Below are positions 8,023 through 15,469 of a DNA stretch of 47,493 nucleotides, one piece after another. Location of the stretch: positions 1 to 47,493 of the forward strand of contig CALUKX010000014.1 of NCBI GenBank assembly GCA_944321335.1, given 5' to 3'. The stretch is from an uncultured Phocaeicola sp. GTDB taxonomy: Bacteria; Bacteroidota; Bacteroidia; Bacteroidales; Bacteroidaceae. Both the position numbers and the translations under genes were made by a program. Positions within the stretch are counted from its first letter, which is position 1, and every line of letters begins with the position of its first letter. Below the pieces are notes generated by a model, which searched no databases, had not been told where the DNA came from, and worked only from the letters and a program-made list of their open reading frames with translations.

Positions 8023-8448
8023 TTATTTCCTGTTTTTTTGGTTTTTAAGCAATTCGCGATGGAAACGCATTTCAGCACGTTGGATGTTATAAATCTTTTT
8101 TGAAGGGAGGAATTCTTTGAACTTACGGACATATTCCAGTTCCAGTTCATTCCCTTTGATGCGTAATTTAATGACATCTTCTACGATATCATTATATTCT
8201 GCATCGGTAAGATTTTCTTCTTTACCTTTTCTTATTTTTTCCCATGCTTTTTTGTTACATGCAGCTTTCTTGTCTTCCAATTCGAAATAAAGCGGAAAGA
8301 ATCTTTCTGCTTCCTGCGGTGTCAGTTCTGCCTTTTGGGTAATGAACGCTTCTTGTCGTTTGCGGAATTCTTCCTTGCTGAGTTTCTGGGCAGAAAGGCT
8401 TAGCCCGGTGCACAGAAGAATTAATAGAGTATAAAGTATACGTTTCAT
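8023..8448 (-). CDS. small exported helical protein of the ECF sigma operon
   Basis: A 141-residue protein with a clear N-terminal signal peptide (MKRILYTLLILLCTGLSLSA, cleavage probably before QKLS) and a very charged, all-helical mature part. The LTPQEAERFFPLY segment recalls the LTxxQ-like helices of periplasmic Spy/CpxP/ZraP-type proteins, though I cannot show homology. It is the last gene of a three-gene unit with an ECF sigma factor and a membrane protein, 9 bp downstream of the latter. That context suggests an envelope-stress sensor or chaperone acting with the putative anti-sigma factor. No function is established. Confidence 0.75.
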   Translation of the reverse strand: MKRILYTLLILLCTGLSLSAQKLSKEEFRKRQEAFITQKAELTPQEAERFFPLYFELEDKKAACNKKAWEKIRKGKEENLTDAEYNDIVEDVIKLRIKGNELELEYVRKFKEFLPSKKIYNIQRAEMRFHRELLKNQKNRK

Positions 8449-8457
8449 AATGGTCTT

Positions 8458-8835
8458 TTATTGATAAATTGAAGGATCGGCATCGGTGAGATATTGGTAA
8501 AGCTCATAGTCGTCCATCATCGTTTGGTTTACTATCGGTTCGATGTATTCGTCGGGTAGGTCTGAAATAGCCTCTATATTGACATTTGTCTGGTTGCCGT
8601 TATGTCCTTTAAAACCAGTAACCATCCGTACGGTAAACATCAGTCCTACAAACATTGCTGCCATGTATACCCATGGTTTCATGCGGGTCCATGCACTTAT
8701 TTTAGGAGTTTCTGTCACTTCTTTTTCGGGAAGCTGCTCCATCAATTTGTCGGCAAATTCGGAAAAATAACCTTCCGGAACCTTGTAAGGGTTCTTGTTG
8801 CCATATTTTTTTAACAGTTCGTTTTCTTCCTTCAT
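8458..8835 (-). CDS. putative membrane-anchored anti-sigma factor
   Basis: A 125-residue protein with a cytoplasmic-looking N-terminal part (residues 1-52, including NPYKVPEGYFSEFADKL), one membrane segment (about 53-70, PWVYMAAMFVGLMFTVRM) and a short acidic tail on the far side. This one-pass layout directly downstream of an ECF sigma gene is typical of anti-sigma factors, and EcfO-Reo of Bacteroides fragilis is a precedent for small non-canonical anti-sigma proteins in this group. No zinc-binding anti-sigma motif is visible, so the role is inferred from position and topology. A 16-bp repeat shared with the sigma gene's upstream region lies 46 bp before the start. Confidence 0.7.
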   Translation of the reverse strand: MKEENELLKKYGNKNPYKVPEGYFSEFADKLMEQLPEKEVTETPKISAWTRMKPWVYMAAMFVGLMFTVRMVTGFKGHNGNQTNVNIEAISDLPDEYIEPIVNQTMMDDYELYQYLTDADPSIYQ

Positions 8836-8880
8836 ATCGCGTTATCCTCCTTTTATATACTTTAGATTATTTTCCATAGT

Positions 8881-8896
8881 AAAGGTTTAATTGTTT
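8881..8896 (-). repeat. 16-bp direct repeat, copy upstream of anti-sigma gene
   Basis: Minus-strand AAACAATTAAACCTTT, about 46 bp before the anti-sigma start and overlapping the end of the sigma gene. An identical copy lies at 9478-9493. It is a candidate promoter or operator element. Confidence 0.6.
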
Positions 8897-9435
8897 TCCT
8901 GTAAAATTTCTGCTATTTTCTTAACAGCGTGATGATAGGATGCCTTTAAAGCTCCTACACTGGTGCCAAGTATTTCCGACATATCTTCGTATTTCATTTC
9001 CTCGAAATATTTCAGGTTGAACACGATGCGTTGCTTTTCTGGAAGCCTTTGGATTGCTTTTTCAAAAAGTAACTGGGTTTCGTCTCCATCGAAATAGGGG
9101 TCACTTTCCAGCTTGTTGATGGCATTTGCTTCAGCATCGTCAATTGATAAGTTGTTTTGTGCCCGTTGTTTGTTCAAATAGTTCAGACTTTCGTTTAAGG
9201 CGATGCGGTAGAGCCAAGTCGATAATTTTGCTTCCCCACGGAAGTAATCGAGATTGCTCCATGCCTTGATAAATGTATTCTGAAGCAGGTCGTTTGCGTC
9301 ATCGTGGGAGAGAACCATTCGTCGGATTTGCCAATAGAGCTGTTCACTGTAGGCCTTTACCACTTCACCGAAAGCTTTTCGTTGGAGTAGTGGGTCTTGC
9401 AGTTGTTCTTTTATCTCTTCCTCGTTATATATCAT
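8887..9435 (-). CDS. ECF-type RNA polymerase sigma factor
   Basis: A 182-residue group 4 sigma factor. Region 2 contains the core-binding and -10 recognition helices (SHDDANDLLQNTFIKAWSNL and FRGEAKLSTWLYRIALNESL), followed by a linker and region 4.2 with a helix-turn-helix (LPEKQRIVFNLKYFEEMKYE, then SEILGTSVGALKASYHHAVKK). The downstream membrane protein probably holds it inactive until an envelope signal arrives; the third gene is a small exported protein. The regulon cannot be read here, but a perfect 16-bp repeat stands 43-46 bp upstream of both this gene and the anti-sigma gene, which would fit autoregulation. Confidence 0.93.
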   Translation of the reverse strand: MIYNEEEIKEQLQDPLLQRKAFGEVVKAYSEQLYWQIRRMVLSHDDANDLLQNTFIKAWSNLDYFRGEAKLSTWLYRIALNESLNYLNKQRAQNNLSIDDAEANAINKLESDPYFDGDETQLLFEKAIQRLPEKQRIVFNLKYFEEMKYEDMSEILGTSVGALKASYHHAVKKIAEILQENN

Positions 9436-9477
9436 GATATTAAGTTCCTGTTTTTTGATTAGATGGTTTTATGTATC

Positions 9478-9493
9478 AAAGGTTTAATTGTTT
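9478..9493 (-). repeat. 16-bp direct repeat, copy upstream of ECF sigma gene
   Basis: Minus-strand AAACAATTAAACCTTT, identical to 8881-8896 and 43 bp upstream of the sigma start. Here the next base is G, so AACCTTTG also resembles a degenerate -7 box. Confidence 0.6.
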
Positions 9494-9511
9494 GTTGATT
9501 TTAACATTTGC

Positions 9512-10426
9512 CTAAAGCTTGATCAATAAATTTTCTTCAGCCAGTTGGGTATTTGGAAAGACGGTCTGAGCTTCTTTGAGTAAAGTAGTTTCATCTTCGT
9601 ATCTGGCCGAAAAGTGGCCGATGACAAGGCGTTTGACTTCTGCAGCTTCTGCTATCTTGGCAGCCTGTTCGGCCGTTGTGTGCAACGTTTGTTTGGCACG
9701 GGCAAGTTCGGAGTTTGCGAAAGTTGCTTCATGGTAAAGAAGGTCAACTCCCTTGATCTGTTCGGCTATGCGTGGCAAATAGATTGTATCAGAGCAATAA
9801 GCATATGAACGGGGAGGGTCAGATGGGGTAGTAAGTATGTCATTGGGGATCACCTTTCCTTCGTCGGTTATATAGTCTTCGCCATTCTTAATGCGGTTGA
9901 TCATATATAACGGTATCTGATAAAAGTCGATCATTTCACGTTTGATATGGTTGGGAGTTGGTTTTTCCTTGAACAAAAATCCACACGTAGGCAAACGATG
10001 TCGGAGGGGGATGGTTTCCACGCTTACTGAACGATCGTCATAGATTACTTTACGTTCTCCGGGATTGAACGGATGGAAAATGACTTTGTAGGGCATACCT
10101 TTGCAGAAAAAATCAATCTGGGGAGTTAACAATCGTTCCAGTTCGTTGTGGCAGTGGATATGCAGGTCGGCTGTGCGTTCAATCATTCCGAAAGTTGAAA
10201 TCAATCCGATTAATCCGAAGCAATGGTCACCGTGAAGGTGCGATATAAAGATATGGTTGAGCCGGCTGAACTTCAATCTCGAGCGACGCAGTTGTACCTG
10301 TGTCCCTTCTCCGCAATCGATCATGAAAAGTTTCTCGCGGATATTTACGACTTGCGAACTGGCCTGGTGTCTTGTTGTCGGCAAGGCTGAACCACATCCC
10401 AATATGTGTACTTCGAATTTTTCCAT
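9512..10426 (-). CDS. rnz: ribonuclease Z
   Basis: A metallo-beta-lactamase-fold endonuclease that trims the 3' end of tRNA precursors. The zinc-binding signature is SHLHGDHCFGL (near residue 65). The N-terminus MEKFEVHILGCGSALPTTRH and the motifs YCSDT, HEATF and IGHFSARY further along are those of the short tRNase Z form, and 304 residues is the normal length. It lies downstream of rpsA on the same strand, separated by the rpsA terminator, so it probably has its own promoter. Whether it processes CCA-less or CCA-containing precursors cannot be told from this window. Confidence 0.95.
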   Translation of the reverse strand: MEKFEVHILGCGSALPTTRHQASSQVVNIREKLFMIDCGEGTQVQLRRSRLKFSRLNHIFISHLHGDHCFGLIGLISTFGMIERTADLHIHCHNELERLLTPQIDFFCKGMPYKVIFHPFNPGERKVIYDDRSVSVETIPLRHRLPTCGFLFKEKPTPNHIKREMIDFYQIPLYMINRIKNGEDYITDEGKVIPNDILTTPSDPPRSYAYCSDTIYLPRIAEQIKGVDLLYHEATFANSELARAKQTLHTTAEQAAKIAEAAEVKRLVIGHFSARYEDETTLLKEAQTVFPNTQLAEENLLIKL

Positions 10427-10470
10427 ATCTACAAATATAACGGAAAAAAATGAATGCTTGGAATATAGGC

Positions 10471-10505
10471 AAAAAAAAAGGGATTATGCATAGCACAATC
10501 CCTTT
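10471..10505 (-). terminator. rpsA terminator
   Basis: On the minus strand AAAGGGATT pairs with AATCCC and is followed by a run of T (complement of the A run at 10471-10479). It lies just after the rpsA stop codon. Confidence 0.8.
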
Positions 10506-10532
10506 CAATGTATGTGTATGTGTGGTCAAGAA

Positions 10533-12317
10533 TTATTTCTTACCTTCCAACTGTTCTTTCAAAGCAGCCAAAGCATCAATGTCACCCAAAGTAGTAGAAG
10601 CTGCCTGATTCTGGATCATCGGAGTTTCTTCCTTCTTTGAAGCTTTCTTTGAAGCTTTCTTTTCTGCCTTTTCTTCTGCCTTAGCAGCATCTTCGAAGAT
10701 ACGGCTGTGAGACAAGATGATACGTTTAGCATCCTTGTTGAATTCAATTACTTTGAACTGCAATTTTTCTTCCAACTGAGCCTGAGAACCATCTTCTTTT
10801 ACCAGATGTTTAGGAGTAGCGAAACCTTCAACGCCATAAGGCAATGCTACTACAGCACCCTTGTCCAACATTTCGATGATAGTACCTTCGTGAACTGAAC
10901 CTACTGTGAATACAGTTTCGAATACATCCCATGGATTTTCTTCCAACTGCTTGTGGCCCAAGCTCAAACGACGGTTTTCCTTGTCGATTTCCAATACTAC
11001 AACTTCGATATCAGCACCGATCTGAGTAAATTCTGACGGATGTTTGATCTTCTTTGTCCAAGACAAGTCAGAGATGTGGATCAAACCATCAACACCTTCT
11101 TCGATTTCTACGAATACACCGAAGTTAGTGAAGTTGCGAACCTTAGCAGTGTGCTTAGAACCTACAGGATACTTTTCTTCGATTGACTCCCATGGATCAG
11201 CTTTCAGCTGTTTGATACCCAAAGACATCTTACGTTCTTCACGATCCAAAGTCAAGATAACTGCTTCAACTTCGTCACCTACTTTCATGAAGTCCTGTGC
11301 AGAACGCAAGTGCTGAGACCAAGACATTTCAGATACGTGGATCAAACCTTCAACGCCCGGAGCAATTTCAATGAATGCACCGTAGTCAGCCATAACGACT
11401 ACTTTACCCTTCACGTGGTCGCCAACCTTCAAGTTCGGATCCAAGCTATCCCATGGATGCGGAGTCAACTGCTTCAGACCCAAAGCGATACGTTTCTTTT
11501 CATCATCGAAGTCCAAGATAACTACGTTCAACTTCTGATCCAACTGTACAACTTCGCGAGGATCGCTTACACGGCCCCAAGACAAGTCTGTGATATGGAT
11601 CAAACCGTCTACGCCGCCCAAGTCGATGAATACACCGTAAGATGTGATATTTTTAACAGTACCTTCAAGTACCTGTCCTTTTTCAAGTTTGCTGATGATT
11701 TCTTTCTTCTGCTGTTCCAATTCAGCTTCGATAAGAGCCTTGTGAGAAACAACAACGTTCTTGAATTCCTGATTGATCTTAACAACCTTGAATTCCATTG
11801 TCTTACCTACAAATACATCGTAGTCACGGATAGGTTTAACATCGATCTGAGAACCCGGCAAGAATGCTTCGATACCGAATACGTCAACGATCATACCACC
11901 CTTAGTGCGGCACTTGATGTAACCCTTGATAATTTCTTCATTTTCGAGAGCTGCGTTAACACGATCCCAAGAACGGGTAGCGCGAGCTTTCTTGTGAGAC
12001 AAGATCAGCTGACCTTTCTTGTCTTCCTGGTTTTCGATGTATACTTCAACTGTATCACCTACTTTCAAGTCCGGGTTGTAGCGGAATTCGCTCAACGGAA
12101 TAATACCGTCTGATTTGTAGCCGATGTTAACTACAACTTCACGTTTGTTCATTGCGATAACAGTACCGTCAACTACCTCACGGTCGTTAACTTTGTTCAA
12201 TGTGCTGTCATAAGCCTTCTCCAAGTCTTCTTTGCTGACATTGGTTACTGCATCACCGTTTTCGTAAGCTTCCCAGTTGAAATCTTCAATAGGAGCAATG
12301 TTCTTTAAGTTTTCCAT
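10533..12317 (-). CDS. rpsA: 30S ribosomal protein S1
   Basis: A cytoplasmic RNA-binding ribosomal protein that helps bring mRNA to the 30S subunit. At 594 residues it has six S1/OB-fold repeats, seen from repeated G.V....YG.FV.....GL.H.S motifs: roughly 45-110, 130-200, 210-285, 295-370, 380-455 and 467-530. Repeats 3-5 are closest to the canonical S1 sequence (for example GVDGLIHITDLSW). The C-terminus is a lysine- and alanine-rich tail (KAEKKASKKASKK) unlike that of the E. coli protein. A -7 box TACCTTTG lies 66 bp upstream. The gene is single, with its own terminator. Confidence 0.97.
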   Translation of the reverse strand: MENLKNIAPIEDFNWEAYENGDAVTNVSKEDLEKAYDSTLNKVNDREVVDGTVIAMNKREVVVNIGYKSDGIIPLSEFRYNPDLKVGDTVEVYIENQEDKKGQLILSHKKARATRSWDRVNAALENEEIIKGYIKCRTKGGMIVDVFGIEAFLPGSQIDVKPIRDYDVFVGKTMEFKVVKINQEFKNVVVSHKALIEAELEQQKKEIISKLEKGQVLEGTVKNITSYGVFIDLGGVDGLIHITDLSWGRVSDPREVVQLDQKLNVVILDFDDEKKRIALGLKQLTPHPWDSLDPNLKVGDHVKGKVVVMADYGAFIEIAPGVEGLIHVSEMSWSQHLRSAQDFMKVGDEVEAVILTLDREERKMSLGIKQLKADPWESIEEKYPVGSKHTAKVRNFTNFGVFVEIEEGVDGLIHISDLSWTKKIKHPSEFTQIGADIEVVVLEIDKENRRLSLGHKQLEENPWDVFETVFTVGSVHEGTIIEMLDKGAVVALPYGVEGFATPKHLVKEDGSQAQLEEKLQFKVIEFNKDAKRIILSHSRIFEDAAKAEEKAEKKASKKASKKEETPMIQNQAASTTLGDIDALAALKEQLEGKK

Positions 12318-12382
12318 TAAATTAATAAGTTGTTAATAAATTAATTACGTTAGACTTTATATTGTTATATCTAATTCGGGCG

Positions 12383-12390
12383 CAAAGGTA
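12383..12390 (-). promoter_or_regulatory. rpsA promoter, -7 box TACCTTTG
   Basis: An exact TAnnTTTG match on the minus strand, giving an A/T-rich leader of roughly 60 nt. The -33 element is not clear. Confidence 0.6.
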
Positions 12391-12562
12391 CGATAATTTC
12401 TTTAAACTAGAAAATATTCGTGCTAAATTTCTGAAAAATAGCTGTATAAAAATTTTGCTACATGTTCCGGCTGCCGAGGTATTGATTCTATCAGACAATC
12501 TCGGTGGCGATTGTTCTATTTGTTTTTGATTAGTGGGCTTGATCGTGAAATTACCGGTTGGC

Positions 12563-12601
12563 GGATAAAAAACCGCCTGTAGCTTTAAAAAATACAGGCG
12601 G
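12563..12601 (-). terminator. terminator of the SIMPL gene
   Basis: CCGCCTGTA pairs perfectly with TACAGGCGG. On the minus strand the stem is followed by TTTTTTATCC. Confidence 0.8.
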
Positions 12602-12622
12602 TAGCTTATAGGGATTGGTTGC

Positions 12623-13324
12623 TTAATCTTCCAATGAGTAGTTGACGGTTGTAACTACACGTACTTTCTTGATATAAGGAGTGTTTGCGTCCCGGTCACT
12701 GATAGAGAATTGTCCTTGATAGGCGCTTTTGATTTTTCCGAGTTTGCTTTGAGAGTCTTTGGCAAATTTTTCTGCCGCTTCTCTCGCGTTTTTCGTCGCC
12801 TCTTCTATCATTTGTGGCTTGATCTTGTTTAGTCCGGTGTATTCGTATTGAACATTGTATCGATAATCGCCACCGGTTACAGCAACACCTTTCTGAAGAA
12901 GCTCACCTTGTTCGGTGATGAGGCTTTTTACCAGATCAACTTTGTCGGATGTGACAGTAATTACAGAAGTGACATTGTAACGGTAAGGCAAGTTGTTGTT
13001 GCTATAGCGATCGGCTTGCAAGTCGATTATTTCGGGAGCATTGACACTTATCTCTTCTGCGTTGATTCCTTTCGATTTCAGAAAGTCGATGATGGTCTGG
13101 TTTTTGCTCTTGATATCACTGTAAAGAGCATTCAAATCATTTCCCAAACTTTTATAAACCAAAGGCCAGGTGACTTTGTCGGCAGGAACTTCCATTTCAG
13201 CCAGACCTTTTACATTTACATTCCGGTCTCTTTCAGCAAAGGTCTTGAATCCTTTCTGGATAAATACTCCCAGCAATACAAGGCCGATTGCCAGGATGAT
13301 GGCTTCGATTCTAAAATTCTTCAT
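12623..13324 (-). CDS. SIMPL domain (DUF541) protein
   Basis: A 233-residue protein with an uncleaved or signal-anchor N-terminal hydrophobic segment (residues 7-23) and a periplasmic SIMPL/DUF541 domain. The domain starts with the typical VNVKGLAEMEVPADKV and contains the long middle helix FLKSKGINAEEISV and the closing KVRVVTTVNYSLED strand. Family members form oligomeric periplasmic or surface rings with poorly known roles; nothing here narrows the function. It follows the sugar kinase gene at a 48-bp gap on the same strand and is followed by a strong terminator, so the two may be cotranscribed. Confidence 0.85.
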   Translation of the reverse strand: MKNFRIEAIILAIGLVLLGVFIQKGFKTFAERDRNVNVKGLAEMEVPADKVTWPLVYKSLGNDLNALYSDIKSKNQTIIDFLKSKGINAEEISVNAPEIIDLQADRYSNNNLPYRYNVTSVITVTSDKVDLVKSLITEQGELLQKGVAVTGGDYRYNVQYEYTGLNKIKPQMIEEATKNAREAAEKFAKDSQSKLGKIKSAYQGQFSISDRDANTPYIKKVRVVTTVNYSLED

Positions 13325-13372
13325 AGCTTCATTTTTTAGGTTAATATCTTTATTCTTCGTGATTCAATCCGG

Positions 13373-14212
13373 TCAGTCATTCAGATAATGATAGCGTGCC
13401 AGTTCATCAATCGGGCTTTTGATGAAGAGTCCCATCTGCAAGTTATAGTCGTGGGCTACTTCCATGATTTCTTCCTTGAAATTCCAGGCGATTGATCCCA
13501 CAAATGAAACAGGCAGACGTTTGGGGTAGAGAAGTACGTTTCTCCTGAAAAACTCCTTGAAACAGTCGGTCAGAAAATCGTGTACTGGCTTCATGTCTTT
13601 GTGATTATATATATAAGGTGTGATACTTGCCAGAAATTTGTTGGCTTGAGGCTGGCGGTATACCCGGTCGATGATGTCCGATGGGGTCATTTTCAGTTCT
13701 TCCAGCAATCCATCCTTCAGTACTTCCGGAAGTTGCCCTTTCAGACAATCGCCAATGAAACGCTTTCCCAAGTAAGCACCGCTTCCTTCATCGCCTAAGA
13801 TGTATCCAAGTGGAGAAATATTATGTGTAATTCTTTTTCCGTCGAAAAGGCAGGAATTTGAACCTGTCCCCAGAATACAGGCAATACCGGGTTGGTTCTT
13901 GCACAATGCACGAGCTGCTCCCAAAAGGTCACTTTCTACATAAACATTGGCATAGGGGAAATATTCTTCCAATAAATGAATCATACCGGTCGTCTTGGTC
14001 GGCAGGCATCCGGCACCATAAAAATAGATAGCCGTACATCGTCCGGATACGGGTAGTTGGGGAATCAGTCCGTTTGTAATGATCTTACGGATAGTTTCTT
14101 CCGATTGGTGTACCGGATTTATTCCTTCGGTTTGAATCAGTTTATATTGATGTATGTCCGAGCCATAACACCAATCTGTCTTGGTCGAACCACTATCGGC
14201 TATCAGTATCAT
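13373..14212 (-). CDS. BadF/BadG-type ATPase, N-acetylglucosamine kinase-like
   Basis: A 279-residue cytoplasmic sugar kinase of the ASKHA fold. The N-terminal phosphate-1 loop is MILIADSGSTKTDW, the phosphate-2/hinge region is ACILGTGSNSCLFDG, and LGDEGSGAYLG follows, all characteristic of the BadF/BadG/BcrA/BcrD family branch that contains N-acetylglucosamine and N-acetylmuramic acid kinases. Substrate is inferred to be an amino sugar; no specific residue proves it. The ATG at 14212 is the first ATG of this frame; the extra upstream codons begin with TTG. Gene order slyD-kinase-SIMPL is on one strand, but a hairpin separates slyD. Confidence 0.85.
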   Translation of the reverse strand: MILIADSGSTKTDWCYGSDIHQYKLIQTEGINPVHQSEETIRKIITNGLIPQLPVSGRCTAIYFYGAGCLPTKTTGMIHLLEEYFPYANVYVESDLLGAARALCKNQPGIACILGTGSNSCLFDGKRITHNISPLGYILGDEGSGAYLGKRFIGDCLKGQLPEVLKDGLLEELKMTPSDIIDRVYRQPQANKFLASITPYIYNHKDMKPVHDFLTDCFKEFFRRNVLLYPKRLPVSFVGSIAWNFKEEIMEVAHDYNLQMGLFIKSPIDELARYHYLND

Positions 14213-14244
14213 AATCAATCAGTTTAAGGTAAGTTGTAAGGCAA

Positions 14245-14291
14245 TGAAACGGAGTGATAGATACAGGTCTGCAATCCATTACTCCGTTTCA
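14245..14291 (-). terminator. hairpin downstream of slyD, probable terminator
   Basis: TGAAACGGAGTGAT pairs with ATTACTCCGTTTCA over 14 bp with one G-T pair. It lies right after the slyD stop codon; the T tract on the minus strand is weak. Confidence 0.6.
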
Positions 14292-14304
14292 GATACATTT
14301 GTTA

Positions 14305-14913
14305 TTAATGGCAATGACCGCATCCGCCGCCACAGCATCCATCGTTATCATTGTGTTCGTGGTTACCGCATCCATCTTCACCACATCCGCCACCACAACC
14401 GCCGCAGTTTCCTCCACAGCCGTGTCCGCTCATCTGGTTGACAATATCCTGAATTTCCTGATTGGTTGCAGGACGCATTTCTGTAACTTCACCTTCAAAA
14501 ATCAGGTCCTTGCCTGCATGTGGGTGATTGAGGTCGAGAGTTACTTTGTCTTCTGTAATTTCTCCCACGTTGGCAAAGAACTGATGTCCTTCTGCATCGT
14601 TCAGCATGATAATGTTTCCCGGGAAGATGTTTTCACTGTCGAACTTTCCGTCCGGACCGTTGAACATTGCCTTGTTTACCTGACGTACATTATCCTCGTC
14701 GCGTTCGCCGTAAGCTTCTGCGCATGGGATAGTGAAATTGAACTTGTCACCTTTATTTAAAATGGTAATTTCTTTTTCAAAACGATCGAGGGTATAACCG
14801 ATACCCGAAATGAATTGGAAAGGATGAGCTGCAGGAGCTTCTTCCAAAAGTTCTTTCTGTCCGTCAACAACAGCATACAATCTATATGCTACAGTGATGT
14901 ATTTATTTTCCAT
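14305..14913 (-). CDS. slyD: SlyD-type FKBP peptidyl-prolyl isomerase with metal-binding tail
   Basis: A cytoplasmic FKBP-fold prolyl isomerase and chaperone of 202 residues. The split FKBP domain (about 1-70 and 120-150) is interrupted by the insert-in-flap chaperone domain; conserved pieces are GIGYTLDRFEKEI, AYGERDEDNV, DLNHPHAGKDL and FEGEVTEMR. The last ~40 residues are almost wholly Gly, Cys and His (repeats of CGGGCG and HEH), matching the nickel/zinc-binding tail of E. coli SlyD, a metallochaperone for NiFe hydrogenase maturation. Here the metal and client are unknown. A -7 box lies 35 bp upstream. Confidence 0.94.
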   Translation of the reverse strand: MENKYITVAYRLYAVVDGQKELLEEAPAAHPFQFISGIGYTLDRFEKEITILNKGDKFNFTIPCAEAYGERDEDNVRQVNKAMFNGPDGKFDSENIFPGNIIMLNDAEGHQFFANVGEITEDKVTLDLNHPHAGKDLIFEGEVTEMRPATNQEIQDIVNQMSGHGCGGNCGGCGGGCGEDGCGNHEHNDNDGCCGGGCGHCH

Positions 14914-14947
14914 GTCTAAAAATAATGATTATTTAATAATTGGCGTA

Positions 14948-14955
14948 CAAAGATA
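14948..14955 (-). promoter_or_regulatory. slyD promoter, -7 box TATCTTTG
   Basis: An exact TAnnTTTG match on the minus strand, 35 bp before the slyD start codon. Confidence 0.6.
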
Positions 14956-15223
14956 TAAAAATCTTCAGACATATTGGATGACGAAACAAGAACATTCCCT
15001 GATATCTTATAATTTAACTACTTTAAAACTGTATGCTAAATTTCCTTGCAGATGAATGTTATAAAGGAATACAACATTCCGATAACTTAATCTTTAAGAA
15101 TTCATTCTTTTACAGCACTTTTCTTCTAATCTGTAAGTTTTTTATTGATAGTGGTAAATTGAAGCTAAAAATGGGTGAAGTATTATGAATAGTAATTTTA
15201 GACGAAAAAAAAGTTTCATTTTA

Positions 15224-15254
15224 TTTGTTTGTTTGAAAAAAGCCTTTACCTTTG
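15224..15254 (+). promoter_or_regulatory. ilv operon promoter (-33 TTTG, -7 TACCTTTG)
   Basis: A -33 TTTG at 15224-15227, a 19-bp spacer, and TACCTTTG at 15247-15254 match the Bacteroidetes promoter consensus. Two more TTTG copies follow in tandem at 15228 and 15232. Transcription should start near 15261, about 30 nt before the leader peptide. Confidence 0.75.
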
Positions 15255-15290
15255 CACGTGGAAAATATAAACCCAATAAGATTTTTGAAA

Positions 15291-15389
15291 ATGAGAATTA
15301 CAACTGATATACGGGTTAATTTGGCAGTCTTGTCTATTATTCACGTCGTGGTCTTGCAACCAAGAGGTGAGGAAGGTTCGTGTATCTAG
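15291..15389 (+). CDS. ilv operon leader peptide (attenuation)
   Basis: A 32-codon reading frame, too short for usual gene callers, begins with ATG at 15291 and ends with TAG at 15387-15389. Thirteen of its 32 residues are Val, Leu or Ile, and the core VLSIIHVVVL (codons 13-22) has eight in ten. This is the composition of the ilv leader peptides of enterobacteria. Codons 26-29 (GGT GAG GAA GG.) form the 5' arm of an antiterminator with 15416-15426, so a ribosome stalled on codons 13-22 would leave that arm free, whereas one reaching the stop codon would cover it. The product itself probably has no function. Confidence 0.82.
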   Translation: MRITTDIRVNLAVLSIIHVVVLQPRGEEGSCI

Positions 15390-15448
15390 TTGTACCGTAA
15401 GGATATGTATATAAGCCTTTCTCACCCAATCGTTGAGAGAGGCTTTTT
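15352..15448 (+). promoter_or_regulatory. ilv attenuator: antiterminator and terminator
   Basis: Two exclusive structures are visible. Antiterminator: GGTGAGGAAGG (15366-15376) pairs with CCTTTCTCACC (15416-15426), 11 of 11 pairs with one G-U. Terminator: AAGCCTTTCTCA (15413-15424) pairs with TGAGAGAGGCTT (15434-15445), 12 pairs with one G-U, followed by TTT. They share 15416-15424. A small upstream stem TCTTG/CAAGA (15352-15365) abuts the antiterminator arm. Predicted effect: shortage of charged Val, Leu or Ile tRNA permits read-through into ilvD. Confidence 0.85.
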
Positions 15449-15469
15449 ACTTAATTGAAAGGAGATAAC

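Larger units (their letters stand above)
12318..12622. other. intergenic region between rpsA and the SIMPL gene
   Basis: About 305 bases without a gene. It holds the rpsA leader and -7 box, an imperfect hairpin at about 12474-12505 (CCGAG..ATTG with CAATCTCGG) of unknown meaning, and the terminator of the SIMPL gene. Confidence 0.6.
14914..15290. other. intergenic region between divergent slyD and the ilv operon
   Basis: An AT-rich region with the slyD -7 box at the left end and the ilv promoter at the right end (15224-15254). Between about 14960 and 15220 I see no gene, repeat or strong hairpin. Confidence 0.6.

Noticed and set aside
11310-12113. A 267-codon plus-strand open frame opposite rpsA
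   Set aside because: rpsA on the minus strand is unmistakable, and the opposite frame arises from its codon bias. Its translation has no family resemblance, promoter or ribosome binding site.
12474-12505. Hairpin downstream-upstream of rpsA as an S1 autoregulatory element
   Set aside because: It lies upstream of the -7 box, so it would not be in the rpsA transcript.
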